From Cytospora piceicola (taxonomy: Eukaryota > Ascomycota > Sordariomycetes > Diaporthales > Cytosporaceae): a DNA stretch of 64,000 bases. The notes under the pieces are model-generated. The model searched no databases, was not told where the DNA came from, and saw nothing but the letters and a program-made list of their open reading frames with translations. A program made the position numbers and the translations under genes. The stretch spans positions 434,001 through 498,000 of the forward strand of contig JALQBC010000027.1 of NCBI GenBank assembly GCA_023375675.1. Reading direction: 5' to 3'. Positions 11,733-23,419 of the stretch are shown here, piece after piece (within the stretch, counting starts at the first letter, position 1; the number at the start of each line of letters is the position of its first letter).

Positions 11733-14513
11733 AGCCGAACGAGTGGCCTCTGTCTTTTGTCCCGTATGGGCTACTCCTTTGTGCCGAATCAAGTAAAAAA
11801 CCTGGTCTTCTCCTTGGTAGCGAGAGATAGTATACAAGCTCGCGGGACAGATGCAATGTAGCTGCAGGAAGGTGCCAGGAAACATGCAAAGACAGCCTCG
11901 GAAGGAAGAAATCCGTCACCGGCTGTCAGACTGTCTGTTACAGGTGGCCTTCGTCTCGATCTATTTCTCCTCCGTTGTCGGAAGCGTCGGGCTGGTTGCA
12001 ATCTTGTCAGTGTTGTGTGTCTGGAAGCTTGAGCTTTGGGTCTGCGTCTAGAAAGAATAACGAAGAAGAGGAAGCGACACAAATGCCAAAAGGCTACTGC
12101 GAAGAAAGGCAAGACGTCAATGATAATCACGCGGCGGTTTCTGAGGCCTGTAATCCAGACCCGCCGACGTTCAACGGCCAACCCTGTTTCTCCGCCGCAA
12201 ATCCTCGAGATCCGCAACGCTCAGCACCCGCCTATCGCGAGTCTTCAGTGGCAGAAGTGGCCCTGAAGTGGAATGATCGGCGCTAATGTTGATGCAAGCA
12301 CTGGCGAGGCCCTGACACAGCTGGAAAAAACCGGGGGAAGCCTTGCTTGAATGACAGCCTGGTCCTGCCTGGCAACCTCGAAATAGAAAGACTCCCCATG
12401 CCTGGCAGTCTGGTATGCCGAGGCCTCAATCATACAGTACTGAACTAGTATAGGTAGTTGAAGGGCGGGGTGGAACCGAGTGGACAGGGCGGACTAGTGG
12501 ACTACCGAATTACCTGTGACGACTTTGCGTGCTTACACATTAGGGGGGTGGACGGGGGGTTGTGGACGGAAGGGTTTGTGGTCCAGAATTGCTGTGAAGT
12601 GCCTGAGATGATGTTCATTCACACACGTCCAAAATGAAGAATGCACAACACCGTATTTCCTTTCCTTCAAAATGCACTCGTTAACATCCTACGGCATTTG
12701 CCATATGTCATGCGATATCACCGCTATCTGTGGTCCAGATACTCCTTGGCTGCATAAACAGAGCTTCTCCTTTTCAGGGTTAAACCCCCAGCGATCAGGT
12801 TCGAACCTTCAACAACGCCTTCAGTCCAGCTCATTTTGATGTCTTTCAAGGTTCCCCGGCCTCATTTGGTACCCAATGCACACGGAATCGTTCGTCCCAG
12901 ATATTTCTCGTTCCAAGTCGATCATGGTCTCTCATCGATTATTCGAGACACAAATACTTTATGGCGACGAATGATTGCGTTCTGGGCGATTCTGACCATT
13001 CTTTCCTTTACTATCAATATCCTATCATTGCACATGTGATATCCTTTCTTTCTACCCTCCCTGCCCCCTTCTTGTCTCATCTTCGACATGGAAATCCCTA
13101 CCCTCATACCACTGGGATTTTCACAGAAGAATATTGCAAGGCATAAGTCGGTTCCAATCTGGGTCTTTTTAAGATTTGAATTCTCCAAGTCTCTTCCTCT
13201 GTAGACATAGGTCAAGGCACCCAGGTGCCGTATTTATCTCACTCTCCCACCTCTCTCGCCCATCAAACCCTCGCATTTTGCCAAGGAGATCATCGTGCGT
13301 AAGCCGGGGCAACCTTGGCTAACTATTTGTATTCTCTGAATCGTTTATACACGTTCCAGCTCCGAAGCTGGCACCCGGCATCTCAGACCGCTCATCACAC
13401 CTGTTCAAGCTGACCGAGGCCAACATTTCGGTCTATTACTGGCCATGTTGGTTGGAATCGCTGACTCGAAGAGGGATGGAGTCTGGAGGCTTAGATCGAG
13501 TTGGGGAATGTTGACAAGAATGTTTGTTGTATGGTTACTTGAGGACTTACATACATATGTTGACAGACCCAATGAGAAGGGGCTCAAGTTGCTACTTCTA
13601 TAAGTTCGACCACTCCACTCAACTTCTCGTTGGCCAGGGGGTTCCGCAAACTGTTGGAAGCTGCTAAATAGCGCCACAACTGGAGCTTACCAAGTTGGAG
13701 GCTGACATGCGAGAAGTGACTACATGAATTACATACCACTCCTCGGCGAATGCTTCACTCGCTTCCGCGGTTAAGCTCAAGCTATATATTATTCAGGCTA
13801 CCACTGCCGGGGACTGTAGTGTCGACAGTGGTTCCAGATGTCCTACTTCATAATTACACTCCCCGCCAATAGACTTTGCCACACCTAACAACGGCATTGT
13901 TCAGATGGGCGAACACCTAATACAATTATATGGACTGGATATGTATTTACCACCTTGACTCTGAGTATCTCTTTACTGTTGATATGTCCTACCGTTGATG
14001 GCACTGAGCGACTTTGCAGGGATGAAACTCCCGGAAAGAGCATCGGCAAGCCGAAGGAGTTCTCCTATTGCCTTGCTCATTTGCAGGGTAGGTAAACATA
14101 CCCATCTGCATGAGTGGCCCAGGCCTTGTTGCCTTCTCGGCGGTTCCAGAGGTACTGTGGCTCGATCTTGTCGTTGTTTACCGGCGGCCCGCCCGTCTGT
14201 CTCATCCACATCCATCGTATCTTAATCAGGTAAACCAGACGCCCTAGCGCTCGCCGTTGCCGTAAGCTATATGGCATGCATAGCGAGGGATCACAACAGG
14301 AATGTGGCATTTAGTATCACAGCCGGACTCCAAACTTGGAAGAGTAGGTCTGAAGCAACCCACGGGTGTCATCACCAAGCCCGCTGGGGAGATGATGTCT
14401 TTAAAAACTATACATTATGTATTAACATTACATTCTTGTTCGGGCGGAAATCTCTGGGAGTTGTTTGGACCTTTTTAATTCGTGGCCAAACGCAAATGGT
14501 CGTGTGAGTTGTC

Positions 14514-14549
14514 AGACAGTTGAGGTATCTACGAACTTCTCAACTGTCT
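14514..14549. repeat. Perfect 11-bp inverted repeat
   Basis: AGACAGTTGAG at 14514-14524 pairs with CTCAACTGTCT at 14539-14549 across a 14-base loop. A direct repeat CTACGAACTTCT overlaps it (about 14529 and 14549). It could be a hairpin, a binding-site pair or the edge of a small element; no gene is adjacent. Confidence 0.6.
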
Positions 14550-16073
14550 ACGAACTTCTGCGTTGTCGACAGCTACAGTTGACGTTGATTTTCTCTTACG
14601 TAAGAACCTCTCCTCGCTTTGAACCCTAACCCCGTTGTACCAACAATAACGTACTACCTACCTAGGTAGGTAGATAGTCCGGAACTTTACACACCTGGGC
14701 AGTTTCCAAGGTTGGCTTAACCATGATTTGTATCTAAGTGTCTGGCTTTCCTCTCATATCCCAGGTCTAGTTTTGACACTTAACGTGGTTGATCAGACAC
14801 AGTTGACTACTCCTCTCATTCTTGCTGCAAGTGAGGAATGTGCCGCTCGTGGGAGTCCTGCAGATCTATACGCATCTAGCTTAGAGCCCGTTATGCGCGG
14901 GTACGGATGACTCCGGATCGTCTTCATGGGCAGCTTAATTAGTTGAATAATTATCCAGAAGCAAACTTCTTACCACGGTTGAGTGATGCTGTATTCTTTT
15001 GTGCCTACAGTATCTCCTTTCCTCCATATCCGCATTACCGTGGCTATACTAAGGGGCCTGTCGGTTCCGGTGTTGACAGACTTTTATCTCAAATAACTTT
15101 TGATATAATTACTTAGTAATGTAAGAGTATATTTTCACCGTGTGGAATTGTCAGCAATGTGTCTGTAAACGGAGGCCCCGGGGCGTAAATAGCTCCTCAA
15201 ATCCTTCGTTTTTGCGCTTGATACAACATTTTCTCCTGGAGTCTACCCTAGGGTAATTTGTGAGGATGCAGACAGTATTGTGTATTGATTGCTCCTTGAC
15301 GAGCACCTCGAAGAATCAGGAGTAGCAATGCGTATAGTGCTCTTTCAACATGTACTAGTAGTCAGGTATTGATGGGAAACACCACCTAGGTAGACCCCAG
15401 CCTCAGCACTCAACTTCAGAATAGCTGCACATACCATACCTGGGGGCCCCAGTTGTGTGGGAATGCAATTTACCAAGCAAAGATAGTTCCAGACCCGAGC
15501 CTCTGGTCACCAGGTGTCATCGCGCTGCACTGTGGAACCCTCGGCACCAACTTCGCGATTGGTGACAGTGAGGCTCCCCAATACCGGTCTGTAAATCGGA
15601 AGTGTACCCGGAAAGTTCGGCGAGGAAAGCATTCAGTTGATCAGCTTACTATGTTTTCGACCTGGAGAGTATCTCTTATAATCTTCTGATGTTTCCGGCA
15701 GATTTTACCACCCGGCCGGTAACCTGGTCCTGGGTGGCTTCAATGTTCACGCTCCATGTGTACTTTATTGACCTCATACCCATTATCTTCCTTTCTTGAC
15801 CCCGAACACTGCCAGTAGGATACCTACTATCATGTTTATCTCTCAAATGTGCACTCTTCGCGGCTTAATATTCGCTCGCTGCGGACCGTAAGTTGCGGAG
15901 AATATGTACCGAGACTAAGTTTTTTTCTGAAATTAAACACCCTACTAGCGCTCAAAAAAGGCCCCCAAATCAGGTGTCACCCTTTACTGGGGTGATTGGC
16001 AATCTAGGCCAAACTTATTTATGACCGCCTTGTTGCGCGATTCTCTGGACCGTGCTTCAGCTCAATAATAATG

Positions 16074-16152
16074 GCGCCGCCTAGATTCAATCAATCAAAA
16101 CGGGGCCAAGGTCATGTCCGTGGCGCCGTGCATTGAACAACACGGCCCCGTT
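16074..16152. repeat. Cluster of nested inverted repeats
   Basis: AACGGGGCC (16099-16107) pairs with GGCCCCGTT (16144-16152). Inside it GCCGTG (from 16125) pairs with CACGGC (to 16146). GGCGCCG, itself containing a palindrome, occurs twice (about 16074 and 16122). The role is unknown. Confidence 0.45.
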
Positions 16153-17869
16153 CCGGAGTCGAATCGGAATATTGGGAAACGCCACCTCTGGGACCACATA
16201 ATGTTCAATGAGGGCCTCATGGTTCGGCTTCCCCATCATTTTCATCTACAAAAATAGGGCCGGGGCCTTTTCGGCGACTGGTTGTGACGAGTACTTTTGG
16301 GAATCCACGGAGGAGGCAAGAAAAAAATCCTTACTGTAACACAACGGATCTATCTGCGCGGAAGGCTTGGAGCCTTGCCGAAGCGGTCTGGCGGTGAGAC
16401 TTATTCAGATGGATTTACTCAGGTTCTTAGCGAGGTAGATGAGTAGATAATGGGCGGCTTCTCGTTAGTCGCCATTGGCGTCGCCTTCCTCGACGAGATG
16501 AAGAGTCACAAAGATCGACAGCATATTGGTCAGTTCTCATGTGAATGTAATGGATACCGCAAAGTCTGGTGAAACTGCGAAACTTTCCCCCGCTTCATTA
16601 ATCGATTTTATAGGTTGATCCCGTTCCATAACCCCAGGGCTCCCTGAAAAATAAGACCATATCCTCTATCGACATAGCGATAAGCTTAGCCGAGAGGAAA
16701 TTAGCGGAGAGGGGGCAAGCAGTTGGCAGTCTCGCAGTTTTGCTAGACTTTGCAGTATGTACTGTGATAGTTCCCGTTCGTGGCGAAGGTGCATAGGGGC
16801 GAAGTGAGAAGGTGGGACTATAAGATAAGTGGGCTCGGTAATCCTTTGACAGCGTATCATACCACTTACCGTGATAATACGGAACAGCCTCATGGTCCGA
16901 CTCGCCGAGTGCATACCGTGGTGGGAAGCCGATATATTACCCCCTTGGTCGTGTACCTGATCCGTGCTCTGCCAGAGACTGCTGTTAGGCAAAAGGCCCA
17001 CATCAACCTGACATGGGACCCCTCCGACCTGGCACTTAGAGTTTGTCCGGGGAGTGTTGGAAAATGATGGTAACGTTTGATCCAGACGTTGGGTTATGGC
17101 GCATGCGGGTCTGTTTCCAACACTGAAGTGCATGGATGAGATAGCCTGGTCACAGCAGGGTCCCTGGAAGGAAATGTGCAAGATAAGTAAACAAGGCTTC
17201 AGACGGCTAGACACTACATTATGTATATGCAATGCAGCATTGTTTCAGTATACCGGAAACTACGGATCTCGGAGCCCATTCCCAGAATTGTCACTGCATG
17301 GCGCTTGCGGCGCACAACACAATCCTCTACCATGACGGATGAGGACGGGTCCTGAGGTCGAGGCCTCGCACTACCCCTAACCGGGGAAGAATGCCCCGGA
17401 CCGGTATGAAGATCAGAAATTTCTGAATGACAAGGCCTACTATTATTAAATGTAATTGGCCTGGAGCCTCTTCCCCAGTTTCCCGCGGCCTGCGGAACCT
17501 AGGGGCTGATATCCACTTGGCGCAGCACAGTCTGTACATTAGCGACGGAAACCATCTTATCTGTGGGTCATGATGGGCCGACCCATCGGCAGTCCGAATC
17601 CGACTTCCGTATACGGGTCAGTACTTCACATAACTGGGGACTGTTGGTCCTGGGTGCTGGTACGCGTACGGTGCACAATGCGGCATCGTGTGTTCCCACC
17701 TTGGAGGGCACCTGGATTCGACCGAGGATGAGAAGAAGCGAAGAGGTGCTGTGGATAAACTACATATGTACCAGCCATGGCCGCAGCCCAGAGCCTCTCT
17801 TCATGAACCTCTGCACTCTCTCTTTGAAGAAGAACACACTCGCTTGAACAACCCTCCAGACTAGTCTCT

Positions 17870-17890
17870 CTACATATAATACATAAATTC
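17870..17890 (+). promoter_or_regulatory. TATA-like element upstream of the rhodanese gene
   Basis: ACATATAATACATAAA lies about 75-90 bp before the ATG at 17961, in an otherwise pyrimidine-rich leader. Position and composition fit a core promoter, but this is a weak call. Confidence 0.3.
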
Positions 17891-17960
17891 CCACAATATC
17901 CAACCCTTTACAATACCCCCCTACCAGCACCCGAAGCCATCACACACACAACAGTCAAAC

Positions 17961-18962
17961 ATGGAGTCGACAAGACCAACGAGCATGCTCATCTCGGCAT
18001 CAGAGCTGGTTGAGTTCAAGGCCAGCAACCCCAGCGGCCTGGTGCTGATCGACACCCGGGAGCCCGACGCCTACGCCGACGGGCACATCGCAGGGGCCGT
18101 CAACATGCACGACATCTTCACGTACCTCGCGACGTCGACCCAGACCGGCAACAACGCCATGAAGAACAAGTTCGCCCAGCTCTTCGGCAAGGCGGGCCTC
18201 GGCGGCGACGAGACGGCCGTCATCTACGAGGAGGAGATGGACACGGGCTTCGGCCAGTCCTGCCGCGGCTGGGCCATCCTGCGCTACCTGGGCTACCCGG
18301 AGGAGAAGACAAGGGTCCTGGACGGGGGCATCGCCGCCTGGACCGCCCTGGGCGAGCCCGTCGTCACCACGGAGCGCCTCTCGACGCCGCGGTCGCCCAT
18401 CTCCGCCAACCCCAAGACCTTCCCCGTCTCCGAGGCCGGCCAGGGCCTGCTCGTCGACGTCGAGGAGATGAGGAGGATCGTGCAGGAGCAGACCGAGGGC
18501 CAGGGGAACCCCGTCGTCATCCTCGACACCCGCGACGCCGAGGAGTGGAACTGCCTGTCGTCCTCCCCGTACGGGGCCGACTTCTGCCCGCGCAAGGGCC
18601 GGATACCGGGTGCCGTCTGGATCGAGTGGAGGGAGATGATGGAGAAGACGCCGGCGGGCGCCCGGATCAAGGGCCCCGAGGGCGTCATGGAGGAGTGTGC
18701 CAAGGTCGGCATCGATTACGACACCCCCGTCATCGTCTACTGCTTCAAGGGCGCCCGCGCATCAAACACGATGATTGCGTTGCTGGGAGCCGGAGTCAAG
18801 AATGTGCGCATGTACATGGGCTCGTGGAACGAGTGGTCTCGGGATGAGTCGCTGCCTATCTTCGCCGGGACCCGTCAAGTGTCAGTGTCTTCCGGGACAA
18901 GAGACAAGTCGCTGGCCGTCGTGACCGAGACGACGGAAATTACTGTGTCTGGCGGAGAATAA
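17961..18962 (+). CDS. Two-domain rhodanese family sulfurtransferase
   Basis: Single exon, 333 residues, ATG at 17961 after a C/A-rich leader. It has tandem rhodanese domains: residues about 10-135 (L-I-D-T-R-E-P-D-A-Y-A-D-G-H-I-A-G-A at 29-46) and about 165-300 (V-I-L-D-T-R-D-A-E-E-W then G-R-I-P-G-A-V). The active-site loop is C261-F-K-G-A-R266 in the second domain; the first domain lacks a cysteine at the matching place (E-E-E-M-D-T-G-F), as in thiosulfate and 3-mercaptopyruvate sulfurtransferases. The family moves sulfane sulfur from thiosulfate or mercaptopyruvate to cyanide or a thiol. The loop is neither the usual CRKGVT nor CGSGVT, so the donor is uncertain. The C-terminal W-N-E-W-S fits the family's conserved end. 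No obvious mitochondrial presequence is seen. Codons are very GC-rich. Its downstream neighbour on the opposite strand makes phosphopantothenoylcysteine. Confidence 0.92.
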   Translation: MESTRPTSMLISASELVEFKASNPSGLVLIDTREPDAYADGHIAGAVNMHDIFTYLATSTQTGNNAMKNKFAQLFGKAGLGGDETAVIYEEEMDTGFGQSCRGWAILRYLGYPEEKTRVLDGGIAAWTALGEPVVTTERLSTPRSPISANPKTFPVSEAGQGLLVDVEEMRRIVQEQTEGQGNPVVILDTRDAEEWNCLSSSPYGADFCPRKGRIPGAVWIEWREMMEKTPAGARIKGPEGVMEECAKVGIDYDTPVIVYCFKGARASNTMIALLGAGVKNVRMYMGSWNEWSRDESLPIFAGTRQVSVSSGTRDKSLAVVTETTEITVSGGE

Positions 18963-20188
18963 GACCGGAGTGTCACCGCCACCGTCACCACGGGACGGAA
19001 CCAGTTCCCAAAACACCTCCAGGTGGAGGGATTATCATGAGTGACGAAGGGAAAATTGGAGGAGTATCTTGACTTGGGAATGGACACCAGATGCCGCGCG
19101 AGGCATTCTGCGTATTTGGGAGGACGGAGTCTTGGGCTTTGGCAAACAGCCGGAAAACTGTATTTAATCTTGGTATACATCATGGAAGCGAAGGAATGGT
19201 CAGGAACAATTAATAGTACTTTTGAACAAACATTTTCTCATCTTGCTGTTTATTTTGCCTGTAAACATGACCGTGGTGGCCACCAGTTGACGATCCACAA
19301 GGACTTCCAGGCTTGCATGTACTCGTGCTGTAACCATTCTGAGGCTTACGTTGATTGAGTAGCGAGGCGGCTGTGTTACTTTCATCTTTCGGAGTAACCG
19401 TGCGTATCGTTATTATCTCTTGGATCGACAATATTATCAGCTTTTGGTGGACAATGGGTTACGTACGTAGAACTTCAAAAACACGGCCAAACTGTCGCAT
19501 CCATGGGTCAAGTTAGTGTCGCGCAAGATACGGACCAGAGAGAAAGTTGGTGTGATACTCATCTCAGAATGTGGTAAGTCATTAGAGATACATTCCTGGT
19601 CGGTTTCAAGTTGTTTACTACTTACCTTCCTAAGTAAGTATATCGAGTTGATGGATCTATCTCTGCACAGTACACAGAAACTCAATCCGACAACACTGGG
19701 GCATAGTGGATATGGCGCTGTAGGATTTTTTGGCTATGGTGTCACAATAATTGTGTAAGTGCTTAGCAGCCAGACCGTAAAGCCAGAGATTTTGAGCACA
19801 ATGCCTATATGTACATATGTAAAGAGGGCCGAGCCTTTCTTGAAATGAGATATGCGTAAGTGGAGAAATAGAACACAAAGTGGTTCATAAAATGTGGGCT
19901 TTGATAACGCAGGAGGTCTCACAGTGACTTGAGACGCATCAGAATGGCGTCTCCATACCCATTGTATCAGATTCTCAGAGGCCAACAGCAGAGAGCGTCG
20001 AAAATGCTATGAGCGACCCAAAAGCTTTAACTCTTGATATTGTTAATCCGATTGAATATGTACGTATCGTGTAGCATCATATATGCATTGTGAAAAGCTC
20101 TAGCAGTACCATCCCCCCTTCCCAGTTGCCATAATCGCAACCAGGGATCCCGCTTTTCGGTACCAGGCTCACAAAACAACCGCACCCT
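18963..20188. other. Convergent intergenic region between sulfurtransferase and CoA-synthesis genes
   Basis: Non-coding as far as can be seen. Short frames (such as 19041-19358, +) lack domains and probably lie in 3' UTR. A CCTTCCTAAGTAAGTA stretch near 19,627 is the only mild sequence peculiarity. Confidence 0.55.
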
Positions 20189-21441
20189 CTAAGCATCCAC
20201 ATTCTCCTTGGCCTTGCCCCTCGCCTCTCCGATATGCCTCGTATGCACCTCTTCTAACGCAGGGATGATGAGACCCTCAATCTCCACCTCAGGCTCCCCT
20301 TCCGGCAACATGTCAGGGTCGAGCGGCTTGTCCTTCTCCGTGTCGCTGATGGTCCTCTTATGACCTGCCTTGGAGATGATGCTGGGCACGCGGATCCACT
20401 TGTCTGGCCGGTTGGGCGAGACAAAGACGACTTCCCATTTGCGTGTGGACAGGAGGTTGCCGATGACGAGGTTGTGGCTGTACCGCTCGAGGGCGTATTT
20501 CGCCTTGTGGACGAGGATTGCTGCGATGGGTGTTCAGTGTGCGGACTGGGAAACTTCGGCTCTGATGGCCACTTACCCGGATCCGTCTCCAACTTGAAGC
20601 TCACAATCATGCACTGCGGCGCCCAACCGTCCACAAGGTTCTTCAGGAACTTCGGCACGGGGTCCAGGTCCACAATGAGCCTCTTACTCCTCGGCACCTT
20701 GGGGCTCGAGTCGAAATTGTCAAACGCCTCTTCCTCGGCCCTGCTGTTCCCCCCCGCCGCAGCCGCGGCCACGGCTGCACCCTCCGCGCCCGCCTTCTTG
20801 ACGCCGTCGGCGGCATCCGTGCTCTGGATCTTGTGCTCGGCCATCCTGTCCTGCGGCAGGAAGAAGTCACTCGCCGCGGCGGCCAGGTACAGCAGCCCCT
20901 CGGGGCCGAGCGGCTGCATCAGCCGGGCGATGGCGCGCAGCTCGTGGAGGTAGTCGCCGATGGTGACGAAGGGCACCGTCAGCAGCATGTTCCTGCTCGT
21001 GGCCGACTGGTACTTGCGCAGCACGCTCAGCATCTTGGGCGTGAACTCCGGCTTGGCCACCACGGTCCCGTCGGGCCCCTCCGACAGGAAGTCCAGGAAG
21101 CAGTCCGTGGCGTGGCTGTAGTGGCGGGAGTAAGGAAGGAGCGAGAACTGCCGGTGCAGGAAGATGACGGCGTAACCGGATTCCAGGAAGTACTCGGCGG
21201 ATGTTGCGCCGCGGGTCCCTGCGGAGAAGTTGTCGATGAAGCGGACGGTTTGTTTCTCCAGGGGTACCGTGGTGCCGCCTGAGGTTATCAAGCATACCCG
21301 CCGTCCCGCCTTGACATGGAAGTTGATGAACTCCTGCGCTAGGTTGGTGTGCTTTGGGAGGTCTTTAGGTGGTGGGTTGGAACTGAAGTAGTGGTTTTCC
21401 ACCTCGGTGGACACCGGGGCGGCTTCCTTCGAGGATGCCAT
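20189..21441 (-). CDS. Phosphopantothenate-cysteine ligase (PPCS), CoA biosynthesis
   Basis: Two exons: from the start to 20577, then 20520-20189, around a 56-bp intron (GTAAGT donor, CGCAG acceptor). The join restores F-K-L-E-T-D-P-A-I-L. I chose ATG 21441 (398 residues) because its context (AAACCATGG) is strong and family similarity begins there. An in-frame ATG at 21600 has T at -3 and would add 53 serine-rich residues. The enzyme joins 4'-phosphopantothenate to cysteine, the second step from pantothenate to CoA, in the cytosol. Diagnostic stretches are I-T-S-G-G-T-T-V-P-L-E (52-62), R-F-I-D-N-F-S-A-G-T-R-G (67-78), Y-L-A-A-A-A-S-D-F (185-193) and the L-V-I-G-N-L-L motif in exon 2. An alanine/glycine-rich insertion (about 213-247) and a long acidic tail exceed the minimal domain. 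Eukaryotic PPCS enzymes stand alone, not fused to the decarboxylase; this one does too. Yeast Cab2 is the counterpart. Confidence 0.93.
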
Positions 21442-22547
21442 GGTTTCCTGTGATGAGGTGGACGAAAAGACGGACGAGACTGGTGAAGAAGGTTGTGAGT
21501 AGGATGATGATGAGAGGTTGAAGGAGAGGGACAAGGTCGGCGATGAGGTCAGGTGACTTCCATGTGACCCGGGACCCCTCGGTGATGATGACGATGGCAT
21601 TGATTTTTGACTATGTTTTCAAGAAACAACAACAACAAAAAAAAAAGGACAAAAAAAAAAGAAAGGAGGATTGGATTTGGTATGGAGGTGTTGAATCACA
21701 GAAGCTGTTGCTAAGCAGGGTCATATCGACCAGCGACGAGCAACACATCATGAGGGGATGGTGATGAGGGCATTGACGCCTTAAATAGACGCGTTATATA
21801 CAGCAGTTGACAGCTGACATGACGAGGTCCGATGAAGCCGAGTGACGGGGAGGGTTTGAGGAAGAAGCAGCGTGATCTGTGTCCATGTGCCTCAAAGTCC
21901 GGACCGGACGGACCTCAACCGGGGGATGGTCCTGAAGTACCTCGGCGGTCGGGTACGGCGATGAGGGGTCGGAAAAGGGAGCCACGGCGCCGTGACTGGT
22001 CGCTGGGCCGGAGCAAAGGCCGCGTCGAGGGGCACACACAGGGAATGACATGGCAAACTTGAAGGAATGGATGGCTGGCTCACATTGCGGTCTAGTGTTC
22101 GGAGTATGAGTCTCGATACTGGGAGCCAAATTCGAGAATCAGCGGTTGTTGGTCAGCTGGTTCGTCCTTGTCCCCGTTGGTGTGTTTCCGGGGCAAAGGA
22201 ATTCTAAATATTGCCGATCAAGCACAGGCGGGAGTCAAAATACGGCGTGGAAACGGGCACGAGATTGAAGGGTTAGGGTCCCGTCTCACCGAGGTACCAA
22301 CCCTTCATCTAATGCGACGGGTGGATTTCCGTCCTCGCGAAGATAATGTCATAGTTCTGTTGTATTCAATGACAGCAAAATCATTACTTAGGTATCTACA
22401 TGTTGTTTCAGCACTCCCAGTGTAGCCTCACAGACGCCCCTCTGGCCCACCAATCCTCAAATGTCCAACAGAAACAGTCCCAGACTGTGCTCTCCGCCAA
22501 ACTCCCTCATACGCCTACTAGACACACACCCAGAGCACCCGGGGGCT
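21442..22547. other. Intergenic region with PPCS leader/promoter
   Basis: Lies between the PPCS start and the stop of the Mpv17-family gene, both on the - strand. The first 160 bp stay in frame with PPCS (possible N-terminal extension from ATG 21600). On the + strand there is an adenine-rich stretch near 21626-21665. The remainder shows only short overlapping frames and nothing I recognise. Confidence 0.55.
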
Positions 22548-23419
22548 CTACCTCGCCGAGATGAGACTCGTATAGACTCCCCAGACCATGCCGGCAACCG
22601 CACCGATCAGACTCCTCACCTCGATACTCTTGACCACGGCAAAGTTGAACAGACTAACCCACGGCCAAAGCGCCCACCCCGCCTTCATGATGGGGAGGAA
22701 CTCTCCCTTGGCTTCTTCCAGCACTAGCTTCCAGTCGACCTGCGAGTAGTCCACCGGACCACCAGACAGCCCCCATCCGCTCACGAGGAAGGCGGCAGAT
22801 CCATCAGGCCCCGTAATACGGTGAGACATGGCCTGCTGGATGCTGTGCGTAAAGAGTGAGAAGGCCAAGGTGTTGACGGCCGCGCCGATGGACTGGTCCA
22901 GGATAAACTTGATGATGGTGTTGGGGACGCTGAGCTTTTCCTCGACAAGCTTGCCCTCGCGAGCCTCGCGGTCGAGTTCTTTCTCGTTGGAGCGGGAGGC
23001 GGAACTGACTGCTTCTCTGGAGGGGACTTGGGTGGTGGAGGGGTAGGACGACTCGAGGAGATCTTGCCCTAGAGAGATGTGAGACGTGAGGCTTTTGAGG
23101 AGAAACTTTGGTCGCATCTGTTTGTTTGAGTAGATGCACAGCAGCAGCTTGACTTACACATGAAGTTGGGCGGGGTCGACACAACGGTGAACAGAAGAAA
23201 TTGAAAGACGGGCACCCAGTCGACGACGAATTGTTTCTGATAGACAATAAGCACATATTCATAGGCGGTACTTTCCCGGCCCTCATCTCATCATGGGCAA
23301 GGAGAATCGAGGTTACATACATCACCCCGGTAAGCTATAATGGCCTGAGCTACGATGTTTGACGTTGCGCTGAGAACGGCCGATTGAATGGTCGCCGTAG
23401 CGATGGGAGACAGGGCCAT
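22548..23419 (-). CDS. Mpv17/PMP22 family membrane protein
   Basis: Three exons that join in phase: 23419-23321, 23236-23158 and 23068-22548 (232 residues), with introns of 84 bp (GTATGT donor) and 89 bp (GTAAGT donor). The N-terminus is M-A-L-S-P-I-A-T-A-T-I-Q-S-A-V-L. Exon 2 encodes V-D-W-V-P-V-F-Q-F-L-L-F and P-P-N-F-M, joined to W60-Q at exon 3. The C-terminal 44 residues carry the family signature: A-G-W-A-L-W-P-W-V-S-L-F-N-F, a V-K-x-x-E-V-R segment, then G-x-V-W-G-V-Y-T-S-L. About four hydrophobic segments are seen, as is usual for the family, which resides in inner mitochondrial or peroxisomal membranes; members are linked to channel activity and organelle homeostasis. Residues 70-100 form a charged hydrophilic insert (K-E-L-D-R-E-A-R-E-G-K) between the first and later segments. 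It is the last gene before the AT-rich block. Confidence 0.9.

Larger units (their letters stand above)
11733..17960. other. About 6.2-kb gene-poor but not RIP-mutated intergenic region
   Basis: No gene can be supported. Base composition is ordinary and CpA/TpG are present, so this is not part of the AT-rich block. The longest frame is 16666-17232 on the - strand (188 residues); it has no recognisable domain. The region holds an inverted repeat at 14514-14549, a TACCTAGGTAGGTA-type palindrome near 14655-14670, and a cluster of inverted repeats near 16,070-16,155. The last 300 bp are the probable promoter and leader of the rhodanese gene. Decayed mobile elements or non-coding RNAs cannot be excluded. 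Confidence 0.5.

Noticed and set aside
12790..12815. GGTTCGAACC, resembling a tRNA B box
   Set aside because: No matching A box, acceptor stem or cloverleaf could be built around it on either strand.
16666..17232. 188-codon frame on the - strand
   Set aside because: No recognised domain, and composition like translated non-coding DNA; kept only as a note in the gene-poor region.
20833..21295. Frames of 140-150 codons on both strands inside the PPCS gene
   Set aside because: Shadows of GC-rich coding sequence; the PPCS frame carries the family motifs.
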